Notes under the pieces: model-generated
Told to the model about the DNA's origin: nothing
Seen by the model: only the letters and a program-made list of their open reading frames with translations
Databases searched by the model: none
Shown: piece after piece, positions 34,755 to 44,215 of the stretch
How the letters are laid out: the number at the start of each line of letters is the position of its first letter
How positions within the stretch are numbered: the first letter of the stretch is position 1
Program-made: the position numbers and the translations under genes
Assembly: GCF_000196495.1 (NCBI RefSeq)
Contig: NC_011313.1
Location: 372,001-436,000 of the forward strand
Direction of reading: 5' to 3'
DNA from: Aliivibrio salmonicida LFI1238
GTDB taxonomy: Bacteria > Pseudomonadota > Gammaproteobacteria > Enterobacterales > Vibrionaceae
Length of the DNA stretch: 64,000 nt

Positions 34755-35645
34755 ATGAAGAATTTATTTGAGCAAATTTTAAAAAAATACAGAATGAAAA
34801 GCGGAATTACTCAAGAGTTTATGGTCGATTTATTGAGTAATAATTCATCCAATTTGAAAAAATTAGACAATGTGACTTTTAGTCGATGGGAGAGAGGGAT
34901 CACGATCCCGCCGTTTAGGAAACAAATTGAGATATATCGATTACTTGGGGTTGATCCAATTGATGAGATAATAGAACTTGATATAGATTTACCACAAATA
35001 GAGGGTGAAGATTATGTCATTACGGACTATTACACGGACTCAGTTAATGAGTTTTATTCTTATTGCCTCAATCGTACGAACATTGATGAGGCAATCAATT
35101 TTATTGGTGAAATTGAATTAATTAAAGATGGCGATGTATATATCAGTAGATTATTTGATTCATTTAAATTAGATAAAGAAGAACATGTTATCCAAATGAT
35201 GATAGAAAAATTTAATGCGGAAATTATTATTTGTAAGTATAAAAAAAGAATAATTGCTCATTCTATTACTCTTGATATTGAACCTGATTTCATTAAAGAT
35301 CTGGTAAGTAACAGTATTGATCTATCTAAGATAGAGTCATACTCTGGAAGCAATCCGTTTGTGATCTCATTTCATGCTTCAACACTTACTACATTAAAGT
35401 TTATCATTGGGAATGTGTTGAATAAATTTTTAGATATGCCTAATCTTGAATCTAAATTATATATGGCATCATTTGAGAAAAATATACATAAGTTATTTGT
35501 TAAACTTAAATCTAAAGTTAAATATAATGAAATTTATAACGGAAAAAACCACAAGATTTCTGAGTTAACAAAATTTGACATTAATAGTTCAAGAGAAGCA
35601 TTGTATTTCCTTGTGGGCTTTAGAAGAAAAGAATATGAAAAATAA
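34755..35645 (+). CDS. XRE-family HTH regulator of the same novel family, linked to Tad signalling genes
   Basis: 296 aa. The N-terminal HTH is ITQEFMVDLLSNN followed by LDNVTFSRWERGITIPP, the same signature as the genes at 12949-14931. Residues 80-296 form a strand/helix domain with IIAHSITLDI, NPFVISFHASTLTTLKFIIG and a long C-terminal helix. No transmembrane segment is present. The last 11 bases overlap the start of the receiver/EAL gene, so the two are translationally coupled and likely functionally paired. Direct repression or activation of the Tad operon 1.9 kb downstream is a reasonable hypothesis but not shown by the sequence. Confidence 0.8.
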   Translation: MKNLFEQILKKYRMKSGITQEFMVDLLSNNSSNLKKLDNVTFSRWERGITIPPFRKQIEIYRLLGVDPIDEIIELDIDLPQIEGEDYVITDYYTDSVNEFYSYCLNRTNIDEAINFIGEIELIKDGDVYISRLFDSFKLDKEEHVIQMMIEKFNAEIIICKYKKRIIAHSITLDIEPDFIKDLVSNSIDLSKIESYSGSNPFVISFHASTLTTLKFIIGNVLNKFLDMPNLESKLYMASFEKNIHKLFVKLKSKVKYNEIYNGKNHKISELTKFDINSSREALYFLVGFRRKEYEK

Positions 35646-36783
35646 TATTTTAATAGTCGATGATATTGAATTCTCAAGAAAAGTAATTTCTTACATAATA
35701 AGAAAGAAATTTAATGATGACGTAAATATTATAGAAGCAAATAATAGCCATGATGTAGAGAAAATACTTAAAAGTAACGTAATAATTAACGGAATTATTA
35801 CCGATATAATCATGCCTGATGGAAATGGATTTGATTTAATTAACATACTCTCTATGAATAATCATAGAATCCCCATTGTGATCGTATCGTCTGTGAAAAT
35901 GAGCATACTTGAAAAAATCATGAATCTGGCTGAAGTAAGCGGTGTGAATATTATTAATTCATACAAAAAGCCAATATCATCCGAAGACATTATAAAATCA
36001 GTTGAGAGCTTTATTTTCCATCAACGAAAATCTGAAGATAATGATCTTAATGAAGGAAGACAAACTGCTTTAGTTGAATTGTTTTATCAACCTCAAATCA
36101 ATACAAAAGATAAGGTTATGATTGGTGCCGAAGCCTTTATTCAATGGAAGAATAAAGAAGACAGTTCAGTGTCTAAGAATGTCTTTATGCCTAAAATTGA
36201 TGATATGAAAAAGCTATTAAATTTCATGAGGTTATCCGTGTTGATGCTCTTTGATGAAGTGTATGCTTATTTTCATGATATGGGTGAACATTTTAAAGTA
36301 AATTTAAAAATCCCATTGAAGATTATTTGTGATGATGAATTTATCGAATCTATTTCCAGTAAAAAAGAACGAATTCCTTTTAATAGGATAGTTTTTGTTA
36401 TTGATTGTCACGATAAGATCAAAGATGACGTTAAATTAATCGATAATACGAATAAGTTAAAAAATATTGGCATTGGAATCGCGATAAATTTTTGTAAACA
36501 ATGTGATAAAAATTATATTTCAGATACATTTAAGAAAATGTCCCTATCAGGCGTAACGATAGAACAGAATGTACCTAACTCTGATGTACTACATATACGT
36601 AACAGTTTATCTATAAATGATAATGATCTTATTATTTATGATGTCGATAATAGTGAAATTAAAAATAGTTTGATTGAGCAAGGATTAAAATATCAACAGG
36701 GTAATTATTTATCACCATTAATGAACCCGATAGATATCAATAAATGGATTAAGAACTATGAATCAGAGACTTCAGGAATTTAA
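35635..36783 (+). CDS. Response regulator with degenerate EAL-like output domain
   Basis: Start set at 35635 (MKNNILIVDD); the longer in-frame extension is rejected. 382 aa. The receiver has D9-D10-type acidic residues in IVDDIEFSRK, the phospho-acceptor in IITDIIMPDGNG and Lys in SYKKPISS. Residues about 140-380 resemble an EAL domain (FYQPQINTKDKVMIGAEAFI, then QW; a final QGNYLSPLMNP like the EAL tail). However, EAL reads EAF, the NxS strand reads VNLKIP, the E of the FEITE-like strand is replaced (FVIDCHD), and the DDFG motif is absent (IAINFCKQ). It is therefore probably not a phosphodiesterase and may act as a c-di-GMP or protein-binding module. Confidence 0.85.
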   Translation: MKNNILIVDDIEFSRKVISYIIRKKFNDDVNIIEANNSHDVEKILKSNVIINGIITDIIMPDGNGFDLINILSMNNHRIPIVIVSSVKMSILEKIMNLAEVSGVNIINSYKKPISSEDIIKSVESFIFHQRKSEDNDLNEGRQTALVELFYQPQINTKDKVMIGAEAFIQWKNKEDSSVSKNVFMPKIDDMKKLLNFMRLSVLMLFDEVYAYFHDMGEHFKVNLKIPLKIICDDEFIESISSKKERIPFNRIVFVIDCHDKIKDDVKLIDNTNKLKNIGIGIAINFCKQCDKNYISDTFKKMSLSGVTIEQNVPNSDVLHIRNSLSINDNDLIIYDVDNSEIKNSLIEQGLKYQQGNYLSPLMNPIDINKWIKNYESETSGI

Positions 36784-37078
36784 TGTTAAAGAGTTTGAAA
36801 ATGGAACATGCACTAGAAACCAAACATCAGACGCTTTATTTTTTAAAACGATGATAAAAGAAAGCATTGAAAATGAACTCAATTCTGCTGAGCATGAAAA
36901 AATTCAAGATACTATTCATGCGATTAAAGGTATATCAAGTTATGCAGGATTAAACAGGATGCATGAAATATGCATTAGACTAGAGAATTATCACCAAGTG
37001 ATGACGTTTGATTTGATAAAAACCACCTTAAATAAGGAGTATGAAAGTATTTTAAAGGATAAAAATTTTATTATTTGA
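36758..37078 (+). CDS. Histidine phosphotransfer (HPt) domain protein
   Basis: 106 aa, all helical. The HPt signature is DTIHAIKGISSYAGLNRMHE, with the phospho-His in H-A-I-K-G at about residue 54 and the usual Gly-Leu downstream. It overlaps the preceding gene by 26 bases and the operon ends at a terminator 11 bases later. HPt proteins relay phosphate between the receiver of a hybrid kinase and a separate response regulator. The hybrid kinase at 49913-52120 lacks its own HPt domain, which makes this a natural partner (inference). Confidence 0.85.
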   Translation: MNQRLQEFNVKEFENGTCTRNQTSDALFFKTMIKESIENELNSAEHEKIQDTIHAIKGISSYAGLNRMHEICIRLENYHQVMTFDLIKTTLNKEYESILKDKNFII

Positions 37079-37089
37079 ATTCATATTCT

Positions 37090-37118
37090 AAAGCATGATT
37101 ATTATCATGCTTTTTTAT
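37090..37118 (+). terminator. Rho-independent terminator after the HPt gene
   Basis: 10-bp stem AAAGCATGAT / ATCATGCTTT, loop TATT, then TTTATG. It isolates the XRE/receiver/HPt operon from the Tad operon. Confidence 0.9.
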
Positions 37119-37511
37119 GCGCCTTTATTTATTTTATTTTCTATTTTATCCTAAATTTCATGTCTATCCATATGAATATTTATATAAATTTAGTTGTACC
37201 TAAACCGTTTGAATGAGCTCTGAATTGTGATGGTTGTAATACTTTATGGTTATATTTGTTGTTTTTGTTTTGGGTGTAAAGTGTGACATTGCTCGTATCT
37301 ATTTGTTAAATAAGATGAAAGTCATCATGTTGGCACTTTTATCTTTATATTAAAAAAATATGCCTTATTCATTTTTATGCCAAATTATTATGATGTTTTC
37401 ACTTTATTGATACATTGATTCCAAAGTTAATCAGTGCCAATGAATATACATAGCAAAAAAGTAAATGTTTATTTCTTTGTAAGTGGAAAATTTTAATATT
37501 AAGGTTATCAA
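37119..37511 (+). promoter_or_regulatory. 393-bp upstream region of the Tad operon
   Basis: No gene seen. AT-rich, presumably carrying the flp promoter and any regulator sites. AAGG at 37501-37504 lies 8 bases before the flp ATG. A TGGCAC at 37331 lacks a proper -12 GC element for sigma-54 and is not claimed. Confidence 0.5.
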
Positions 37512-37721
37512 ATGCTAACTAAGCTTGTTGTTCGTTCTCAAATGGCTTTCGAAAATTTCAAAAATGATCAACGTGGTGTGACTGCGATTGAATATGCAAT
37601 TATTGGTGTTTCTATTTCAGCAATCGTTTTGTTGATGTTTAATGGTACACTTAAAGATGCTTTAGTAGGCGCTATGGGTACTATCTCAAGTAACATTGAT
37701 TCTGCTAATGTAAAAAGTTAA
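37512..37721 (+). CDS. flp: Flp-family type IVb pilin
   Basis: 69 aa. Prepilin leader of 22 residues ending QRG, with processing expected between G22 and V23; the conserved Glu+5 and Tyr+6 are E27 and Y28 (VTAIEYAIIGV). The following 20 hydrophobic residues form the pilin helix. Flp subunits polymerise into the thin Tad pilus used for surface attachment and aggregation. It is first in the operon, just before the prepilin peptidase gene, with a long 5' region. Confidence 0.95.
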   Translation: MLTKLVVRSQMAFENFKNDQRGVTAIEYAIIGVSISAIVLLMFNGTLKDALVGAMGTISSNIDSANVKS

Positions 37722-37731
37722 TAATTATTAA

Positions 37732-38166
37732 GTGAACATTTTTTTAATAATATGGTGGTTTTTATTAGCCGCCATTTCTTATTTTATATGCTATCAAGAT
37801 GTCACGAAGCGAATAATATCGAATCGAGCATGTATGCTTGTTTTCATAATTTGCATAATGATTGGCGTTGTTACTGATAATTATGAAAATATATTCTATC
37901 CAGCGATAATATTTATTACTGGATTTGTTCTTTTTTCATTCAATATAATTGCAGCAGGGGACATTAAACTCGCTGCTGCTTTTTCCATTGCAGTTAACCC
38001 AAAATACCAACTATTAGTAATTACTATTATTCTACTGCTTGGAGGGATTATTGCATTGGGTCAATTGGCTTGGAAAAAATGTAAGACTAATGAAAAAATA
38101 GATGGTGTTCCTTATGGTGTTCCTATTTGTATAGGCTATTTATTTGGTATTGCAGCATCAATTTAA
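37732..38166 (+). CDS. tadV: Prepilin peptidase TadV/CpaA
   Basis: 144 aa from a GTG start at 37732, 10 bases after flp. Integral membrane aspartyl protease: the two catalytic Asp are D23 (YQDVTKRIIS) and D77 in AAGDIKL, the GxGD-type motif with Ala in first position. It is short, as for TadV/CpaA peptidases that lack the methylase domain of PilD. It cleaves Flp and probably the TadE/F pseudopilins. Confidence 0.93.
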   Translation: MNIFLIIWWFLLAAISYFICYQDVTKRIISNRACMLVFIICIMIGVVTDNYENIFYPAIIFITGFVLFSFNIIAAGDIKLAAAFSIAVNPKYQLLVITIILLLGGIIALGQLAWKKCKTNEKIDGVPYGVPICIGYLFGIAASI

Positions 38167-38174
38167 GGTAAAAG

Positions 38175-38957
38175 ATGAAAGTTAAATTAATAATTGTACT
38201 TGCTGTAATGACTATTTTATTTGGTTTATATGGCTTAGGGGAAAGCTTGTCTTTGTTTACTCCTCAGAAAATACAGTCCGCTAAAGAAGTGAAAATCAAA
38301 GTGTGGCGTCTAAAAAAAGAAGTGAACATGAGTGAAGAGATTAATCGTCATATGTTGGCATTAGAGCTAATGCCAGAGCAAAAAGCGAATGCTCTGAGTT
38401 TTTCTGAAGATGTGACGTTAGATTTAATCCCAGGGACCGTCTTTAAAAGTGAACTTAAAAAAGGCACTTATATTTCAATGAGCGATTTAATCACGCCAGA
38501 AGAAGATGGTTATATTGATTATGTTATTGCTCCAGAACGAATTCCTTTCCCAATTACGGTTGACCCTTCATCTATTACTGGTGGAGTGATTCGAAGTGGA
38601 ACGATTGTTGATATTCTTGCTTTGACATCTCCTCAGAATATAAATAATTCTACCCGTAATGTAAAAAAATCGGTTTCAATTACACCCATATTTACTGGGG
38701 TAAAAGTCCTGCAAGTGAAGCATTCAGTCATAAAAGGCAATCGCAATGATGTTGAAACCGAAGTGATTAGCTTAATTCTTGAATTAACCCGTGAGCAAGC
38801 AACCAAGCTGATTGTCGCTAAAAAAATTGCAGATATAGAAGTGTATAAATCAACAGGGAAGTATGATTCTAGCGATTTACAAGCAGATGCTGGGGATATA
38901 TTAAAAGATTTTAATGCGATTACTGAATATCGCGCGAATGAAGTGGTTATTAAATAG
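38175..38957 (+). CDS. rcpC: Flp pilus assembly protein CpaB/RcpC
   Basis: 260 aa with one N-terminal membrane-spanning segment (about residues 4-22). A SAF-type domain follows (region LIPGTVFKSELKKGTYISMS and the later DYVIAPERIPFPITVDPSSI, then TGGVIRSGTIVDIL), as in CpaB/RcpC proteins. The protein is periplasmic and thought to help the RcpA secretin or to interact with peptidoglycan. It sits in the standard position between tadV and rcpA. Confidence 0.93.
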   Translation: MKVKLIIVLAVMTILFGLYGLGESLSLFTPQKIQSAKEVKIKVWRLKKEVNMSEEINRHMLALELMPEQKANALSFSEDVTLDLIPGTVFKSELKKGTYISMSDLITPEEDGYIDYVIAPERIPFPITVDPSSITGGVIRSGTIVDILALTSPQNINNSTRNVKKSVSITPIFTGVKVLQVKHSVIKGNRNDVETEVISLILELTREQATKLIVAKKIADIEVYKSTGKYDSSDLQADAGDILKDFNAITEYRANEVVIK

Positions 38958-38967
38958 GATGAATGGA

Positions 38968-40296
38968 ATGTGGAATAAAAGCTACCAAACTATAATTACA
39001 TTAAGTTTATTCATGATGTCTTTTTCTAGCCATGCTGTGGGTATTATTAACATGTCGGAGGGAGGAGCAAAAACAATATCAGTAGAGCAAGATATTTCTT
39101 CTGTTTTTCTCTCTGATCCTAAAATTGCCGATTACCAAGTGATTGATAAACGAAAAATTGTTATTTATGGAAAGAGTATTGGCAGCAGTTCTGTGCTTAT
39201 TTTTGGTGAGAAAGGGAATACACTTTCAAATAAAAAAATAATGGTTAACAAAAGCTTGGCCACTATTCAGCAATATATTTCAGTGAAATACCCAGATACT
39301 GCGGTTGATATATTCAATGTCGGTGAGCAAGTCGTTTTGAATGGTACAGTCTCAACGGAACAAGAAAAAGATGAGATTAACGGTATTGTTGGTGAATTAT
39401 TAGAGAAAAGCAGAAAAGATTTCCAGTTTGAACAAGACATGGAAGATCAAGATTATGAAATACAGTTTATGGAGCGTCATGAATACGAAGGCGTTGTTAA
39501 TAATATTGTTGTAGCGACGACGAAACAAGTGAATGTAAAAATATCGATTGCTGAAGTATCCCAATCTTTTCTTGAGCAAATCGGTATTCAATATGGAACG
39601 AGTGCAAGTGTACCGGGTGTGTTTGTGCAACCGCTGACCAGTTTTAGCTCTTCGGATATCATGTCTGTTATTACTGCAATCGGAAATGACTCTGTTGGTC
39701 AAATATTAGCCGAGCCTAATTTGTCTGTTATCTCCGGGGAAAGTGCGAGCTTTTTAGTGGGGGGAGAGTTACCGGTTGTAACGACGGTTAATAACAGTAC
39801 CAATGTGGTTTATAAAGAGTTTGGTGTTCGCCTCGATCTCATGGCTAAGGTAAAGAAAGACGATAAAATAACGCTTTCTTTGGTTCCTGAAGTGAGTTCG
39901 TTAGACACACAATATGAAAATGACTCTTATAATTTACCCGCGTTAAAAACGCGTCGTGCGCGTACGACCGTTGAATTGGGTGATGGACAAAGCTTTGTTT
40001 TAGGTGGATTACTTAACTCTGAAGATAAAGAAAGTTTACAAAAAGTCCCATTCATTGGTGATATTCCAATTCTTGGTGCGTTATTTCGTAATTCTGTAAC
40101 ACAACGAAATAAGACTGAATTGATCATTGTTGCGACGGTTAATTTAGTTCAACCAATCCATCCTTCTCAAATACAACTGCCAATGATGAAAAAAACGACT
40201 ACATTGAGCCGATTTTTTGCTCTAGAGGATTCTTATATTACGGCCAGTGATAAATGGGCAAAAGAGTTATTAGCAACAGGAGGATTTAAGAAATGA
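38968..40296 (+). CDS. rcpA: Outer-membrane secretin of the Tad pilus, CpaC/RcpA
   Basis: Start at 38968 preferred because AGGA lies 8-11 bases upstream and the product begins with a clean signal peptide (cleavage at SHA-VG); ATG 38959 and an upstream frame to 38914 are alternatives. About 442 aa. The N-terminal pilus-formation domain (EGGAKTISVEQDISSVFLSD), a BON-like segment and the secretin core (ANLSVISGESASFLVGGELP-type region, and LGDGQSFVLGGLLNSEDKES) are visible. It forms the gated outer-membrane channel for the pilus. Its end overlaps the next gene. Confidence 0.93.
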   Translation: MWNKSYQTIITLSLFMMSFSSHAVGIINMSEGGAKTISVEQDISSVFLSDPKIADYQVIDKRKIVIYGKSIGSSSVLIFGEKGNTLSNKKIMVNKSLATIQQYISVKYPDTAVDIFNVGEQVVLNGTVSTEQEKDEINGIVGELLEKSRKDFQFEQDMEDQDYEIQFMERHEYEGVVNNIVVATTKQVNVKISIAEVSQSFLEQIGIQYGTSASVPGVFVQPLTSFSSSDIMSVITAIGNDSVGQILAEPNLSVISGESASFLVGGELPVVTTVNNSTNVVYKEFGVRLDLMAKVKKDDKITLSLVPEVSSLDTQYENDSYNLPALKTRRARTTVELGDGQSFVLGGLLNSEDKESLQKVPFIGDIPILGALFRNSVTQRNKTELIIVATVNLVQPIHPSQIQLPMMKKTTTLSRFFALEDSYITASDKWAKELLATGGFKK

Positions 40297-40802
40297 TTAA
40301 TTGGAAATATGCGTTGTTCTTACCGTTGGTATTCATGATTGGTTGTGTCGAGAAAGTAAATGAGCGTTATGGCCCTGAGATTGAAATCTTCCCGGTCACA
40401 TTTTCTATCTCATTATCTAAATCAGACAATTCAGATGAGAAACTGTCGGCGTTTTTCGCTGACCATTCGAAAGATATATTGAACTATGGATTAGAGATTC
40501 GATGGTTTAATACTGTTGGGAAAAAATGGGCTAATGACATTCGTAACGATCTTCTTATTCGTGGTGTTAACCGTGATTTAATTACAGTCAGTCATAATGA
40601 GAAGAAAGTGTCTCATTTTGATCTTAAGTTAACGTTGATAAAGCCTAAAGTTGAAGTCTCGTCTTGTGAGTATGCAAAGATTGGCGGCATTGGTAATCAA
40701 GCTAGTGGCTGTTTTGTTGAAAACGCGCGTTGGGCATCCATGGTGAACCCTCAAAAAATGCTATTAGACACCAAAAAATCAGTAGCTGAGGGGAATGAGT
40801 AA
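40293..40802 (+). CDS. Tad pilus lipoprotein, CpaD/RcpB-like
   Basis: 169 aa with a lipoprotein signal (lipobox MIGC, Cys at residue 18). The C-terminal part contains CEYAKIGGIGNQASGCFVEN ahead of ARWASMVNPQKML, which fits CpaD-family proteins (paired cysteines and an N-x-ARWASMVNP-like tail). CpaD-type proteins are outer-membrane or periplasmic partners of the secretin. The gene overlaps rcpA by 4 bases and tadZ by 8. Confidence 0.85.
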   Translation: MINWKYALFLPLVFMIGCVEKVNERYGPEIEIFPVTFSISLSKSDNSDEKLSAFFADHSKDILNYGLEIRWFNTVGKKWANDIRNDLLIRGVNRDLITVSHNEKKVSHFDLKLTLIKPKVEVSSCEYAKIGGIGNQASGCFVENARWASMVNPQKMLLDTKKSVAEGNE

Positions 40803-42021
40803 GATGTTTGATTTAGCGAATTCAATGAAAATACAGATCAATGAAGAAAAAAAATTATCATTAATATTATTCTACCAAACGGAAAGGTTCCGAGAATTAA
40901 TGGAAGAAGTTTTCCGTTTTGAAGGTGTAACTGCTCCTGTTGTATTTAAATACAGTGATGAGGCTATTCGTGATAACGCTCAAGAGTTTACCGATCATAT
41001 TATTATGATTGAACTTAATGAGAGCGATAATATAACGCAAGACATCGAGCAAATTAGTCACCAATTACCGAACAGTGCCTCTGTCATTGTGATTGGTAGT
41101 GAAAATTCCATATCGACAATTCGAGACTTGAGGGCGATGGGGTATTACTATTTATTTTGGCCTATTACTAAGCTGGAATTGATTGATTTTATCCGAGGCG
41201 TTAATGATAACCTCACAAGAAACAATACGTTAAGTAAGAGTCGCCAAGCAAAGAAAATTATTGTTTTAGGCTCGAAAGGGGGCGTTGGTACCTCGATGCT
41301 TACGGCAGAGCTTAGTAAAGAGTTGTCAGAAAAACGTAATAGTTCCTGCATTGTTATCGATCATAATTTTAGCGGTGGCAATCTTGATATTATGTTGGGT
41401 GTTAAACAATTTACTAGGAAAAAATTACCTCAAGGTATGCTTATTGCAAATTTGGATGCTCAATATGCGATGGGAATGACAACGAAAGTAAATGAAATGC
41501 TCTCTTTTTTGTCGATTGAGTCAGATAATTTATCGGTTGAAGAGCTTAAAGAATATACCCATGTATTATCGACTCAGCTTGCGACTGAAACAAACTTTAT
41601 TATTGAAGATCTTTCTGGCTCAGCAAGTGAGAAAATCGGTTTTTTGACCAAAGAACAAGACATTGATGTTGTGGTTCTGGTTATTGACCAAACGGTGTCG
41701 AGTTTACGAGAAGCTTCAAGAGTATTAAGCGTAGTAAAAGAGAAAAAATTAGAAATGCGTTTTATCATCGTTGTGAATAATACGAAACCAGAAAAATATT
41801 CCACGGTAGATTTAAAAGATATCAAAAAACACATTGATAGAAGCGTTGATGTTATTTGTCCATTTGAGCCAAAAATAGGGTCAGCGTTACTGCATGGCGA
41901 AAGTATTCATTCAAAAAATATGCTTATAAGTCAAAGTTTTAATGATGTTACTGTACTTTTGCTCGGTGAAACGGTTAAGAAACCGAGTTTACTTAAACGC
42001 TTAACGCAGAGAATGAAATAA
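40795..42021 (+). CDS. tadZ: Pilus localisation protein TadZ/CpaE
   Basis: 408 aa. An atypical receiver-like N-terminal domain (about residues 15-140) lacks a clean phospho-acceptor. A MinD/ParA-type ATPase domain follows, with the Walker A VLGSKGGVGTSMLTAEL (near 160), IDHNFSGGNLDIMLG and IIEDLSGS. TadZ recruits the secretion machine to one cell pole. Its stop overlaps the start of tadA. Confidence 0.93.
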   Translation: MSKMFDLANSMKIQINEEKKLSLILFYQTERFRELMEEVFRFEGVTAPVVFKYSDEAIRDNAQEFTDHIIMIELNESDNITQDIEQISHQLPNSASVIVIGSENSISTIRDLRAMGYYYLFWPITKLELIDFIRGVNDNLTRNNTLSKSRQAKKIIVLGSKGGVGTSMLTAELSKELSEKRNSSCIVIDHNFSGGNLDIMLGVKQFTRKKLPQGMLIANLDAQYAMGMTTKVNEMLSFLSIESDNLSVEELKEYTHVLSTQLATETNFIIEDLSGSASEKIGFLTKEQDIDVVVLVIDQTVSSLREASRVLSVVKEKKLEMRFIIVVNNTKPEKYSTVDLKDIKKHIDRSVDVICPFEPKIGSALLHGESIHSKNMLISQSFNDVTVLLLGETVKKPSLLKRLTQRMK

Positions 42022-43307
42022 TGAATCAGAATAAATTAATTTATATCGAAATTCGTAATCAGATCTTTGAAGCATTAGAAGCTGAAGCGGTTAACTCTTT
42101 ATCTAAAGAGCAGTTAAGTAAGCAACTCAGTGGGGCGATTGATTTGCTGATCGAACGTCGAGAGTGGTCAGTGAGTACCATGATCCGTGCCGAATTTGTA
42201 ACTAGCCTTGTGGATGAACTGCAAGGGCTTGGACCATTACAGGTGCTAATGGAAGATGATTCCATCAGTGACATTATGATTAATGGTCATAATCAAATAT
42301 TCATTGAGCGTAATGGATTAGTCGAAGTTGCTCCAGTCAGTTTTATTGATGAAGAACAACTTATACATATTGCTAAACGCATTGCATCTCAAGTGGGTCG
42401 TCGTGTTGATGATTCTTCACCCACGTGTGACGCCCGCTTACAAGATGGCAGTAGAGTTAATATAGTGATACCTCCAATTGCTATTGATGGCACATCAATG
42501 TCAATTAGTAAGTTTAAAAAAGACAGTATTGGATTGGACAAACTGACTGAATTTGGGGCGCTTAGTCCAGAAATGGCTCAGATCCTTATGATCGCCTCGC
42601 GCTGTCGTCTGAATATCTTAATTTCTGGTGGTACAGGCTCAGGTAAAACCACCATGCTGAATGCGCTTTCTCAATTTATATCGGAAAAAGAACGCATTAT
42701 TACTATTGAAGATGCCGCGGAATTAAAATTACTTCAACCCCATGTGGTGCGATTAGAAACTAGAAATTCAGGAATTGAAGGCACTGGCGCAATCACTCAG
42801 CGTGATCTTGTGATCAATGCGTTACGTATGCGACCAGATCGTATTGTTGTCGGTGAGTGTCGTGGTGGTGAGGCCTTTGAGATGCTTCAGGCAATGAATA
42901 CGGGTCATGATGGTTCAATGTCTACATTGCATGCGAATACGCCACGAGATGCAATGGCGCGTGTTGAAGCGATGGTGATGATGGCAAGCAATAATCTGCC
43001 CTTAGAAGCAATTCGCCGTACGATCGTAAGTGCAGTTGATTTAGTTATTCAAATCAGTCGACTGCACGATGGTAGCCGAAAAGTCATGAGTATCACTGAA
43101 GTTGTTGGCCTTGAGGGAAACAATGTTGTGTTAGAAGAGTTGTATAAATTTCATTCTTCAGGACAGCATGGGAGTGATGGGAAGATACTGGGTCAGTATT
43201 CAACCGCGGGTTTAATGCAGCGTTCTGTATTGGTAGAGAAAGCGCGATTCTTTGGTTTAGAGCAACAATTAAATGCGGCGTTTAATAAGGTGGATGAGAC
43301 AGCATGA
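42021..43307 (+). CDS. tadA: Tad pilus secretion ATPase TadA/CpaF
   Basis: 428 aa. The C-terminal type II/IV secretion ATPase core has Walker A GGTGSGKT at residues 203-210, an Asp box (TIEDAAELKL), the Walker B region (RIVVGECRGGEAFEMLQAMN) and a His box (GSMSTLHANT). The N-terminal part includes SISDIMINGHNQIFIER, typical of CpaF. It is a cytoplasmic hexamer that powers Flp assembly (and in other Tad systems retraction). It overlaps tadB by 4 bases. Confidence 0.96.
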   Translation: MNQNKLIYIEIRNQIFEALEAEAVNSLSKEQLSKQLSGAIDLLIERREWSVSTMIRAEFVTSLVDELQGLGPLQVLMEDDSISDIMINGHNQIFIERNGLVEVAPVSFIDEEQLIHIAKRIASQVGRRVDDSSPTCDARLQDGSRVNIVIPPIAIDGTSMSISKFKKDSIGLDKLTEFGALSPEMAQILMIASRCRLNILISGGTGSGKTTMLNALSQFISEKERIITIEDAAELKLLQPHVVRLETRNSGIEGTGAITQRDLVINALRMRPDRIVVGECRGGEAFEMLQAMNTGHDGSMSTLHANTPRDAMARVEAMVMMASNNLPLEAIRRTIVSAVDLVIQISRLHDGSRKVMSITEVVGLEGNNVVLEELYKFHSSGQHGSDGKILGQYSTAGLMQRSVLVEKARFFGLEQQLNAAFNKVDETA

Positions 43308-44215
43308 TTTATGGGATCTCTTTAATTTTTGGTGGGTTATTAGTGCTGTATTTGATGTCTACTTATAGTGGTAGGCATCGTGATCATCTTAATCATGCTT
43401 CAATTTCACCCTCTGATAATGATCGCCAAGCGGTTAAACTCGTTTCTTTGTCTGATGCAGATATCAGTAAAAGGCTAGTGCGTTTTTTTAAAAATACGTA
43501 TCAACAAATCGATTCTCTAGCCAATGTGAAAATTTCGCTCTATTGCGTTCTGATGGCGTTACTTGGTATTTATATTAATCAAACGTTCATTCACGGTAAT
43601 TTCTTTATTGTAGTAGTGATTGTTGAAGTTGTAGGCGTGTTTGGTGCGATATTATGGCTAGGTAAGCGAGAGAAAAATAGATTTGAAGATTCTTTTCCTG
43701 ATGCTTTAAACATGCTTTCAAGTGCCGTGAGTTCAGGTGAAGGGATCATGCACGCGATTATATTCGTAGGGGCCTCTCTCGATGGCAAAGTAGGGAAAGA
43801 ATTTAAACGTATGGGAGAGCAATTACAATTAGGTGAATCTCCCGATACGGTGTTCAGAAAATCGTGTGCTCGTTTTCCATACCCTTCCTTTCAATTCTTT
43901 ATCATTACGTTACGTACAAGTATGGAGCGAGGAGGGCAGTTAAAAGAGATAATGAGGCGTCTTAATCGCTTAATGTTTGGTGCGCGTTCCATTGAAAAAA
44001 AGAAGTATGCATTAACGTCGGAAGCTCGAACGTCAGCAAAAATTGTAGCTTCAATTCCTTTTATCTTTTTGTTTATGTTGCAATACCTAAGCCCAGAGAA
44101 CTATGAATATGTAATGTTTAATCCCGATGGTCGACCTATTTTATATTACGTATTAATTAGTGAATCGATAGGGATATTAACTATATGGTTATTAATGAAA
44201 GGGGTGCGCTCATGA
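43304..44215 (+). CDS. tadB: Tad pilus inner-membrane platform protein TadB
   Basis: 303 aa. An N-terminal helix, two helices near residues 85-120, the GspF-like cytoplasmic domain (DALNMLSSAVSSGEGIMHAI, and RTSMERGGQLKEIMRRLNRL) and two C-terminal helices. With TadC it forms the platform that couples TadA to pilin extraction. ATGA overlap with tadC. Confidence 0.94.
   Translation: MIYGISLIFGGLLVLYLMSTYSGRHRDHLNHASISPSDNDRQAVKLVSLSDADISKRLVRFFKNTYQQIDSLANVKISLYCVLMALLGIYINQTFIHGNFFIVVVIVEVVGVFGAILWLGKREKNRFEDSFPDALNMLSSAVSSGEGIMHAIIFVGASLDGKVGKEFKRMGEQLQLGESPDTVFRKSCARFPYPSFQFFIITLRTSMERGGQLKEIMRRLNRLMFGARSIEKKKYALTSEARTSAKIVASIPFIFLFMLQYLSPENYEYVMFNPDGRPILYYVLISESIGILTIWLLMKGVRS

Noticed and set aside
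35575..35634. Upstream start for the receiver/EAL protein
   Set aside because: The receiver domain begins immediately at the ATG at 35635, and the extension overlaps the XRE coding region.
37331..37350. Sigma-54-like TGGCAC upstream of flp
   Set aside because: The required -12 GC element at proper spacing is missing.
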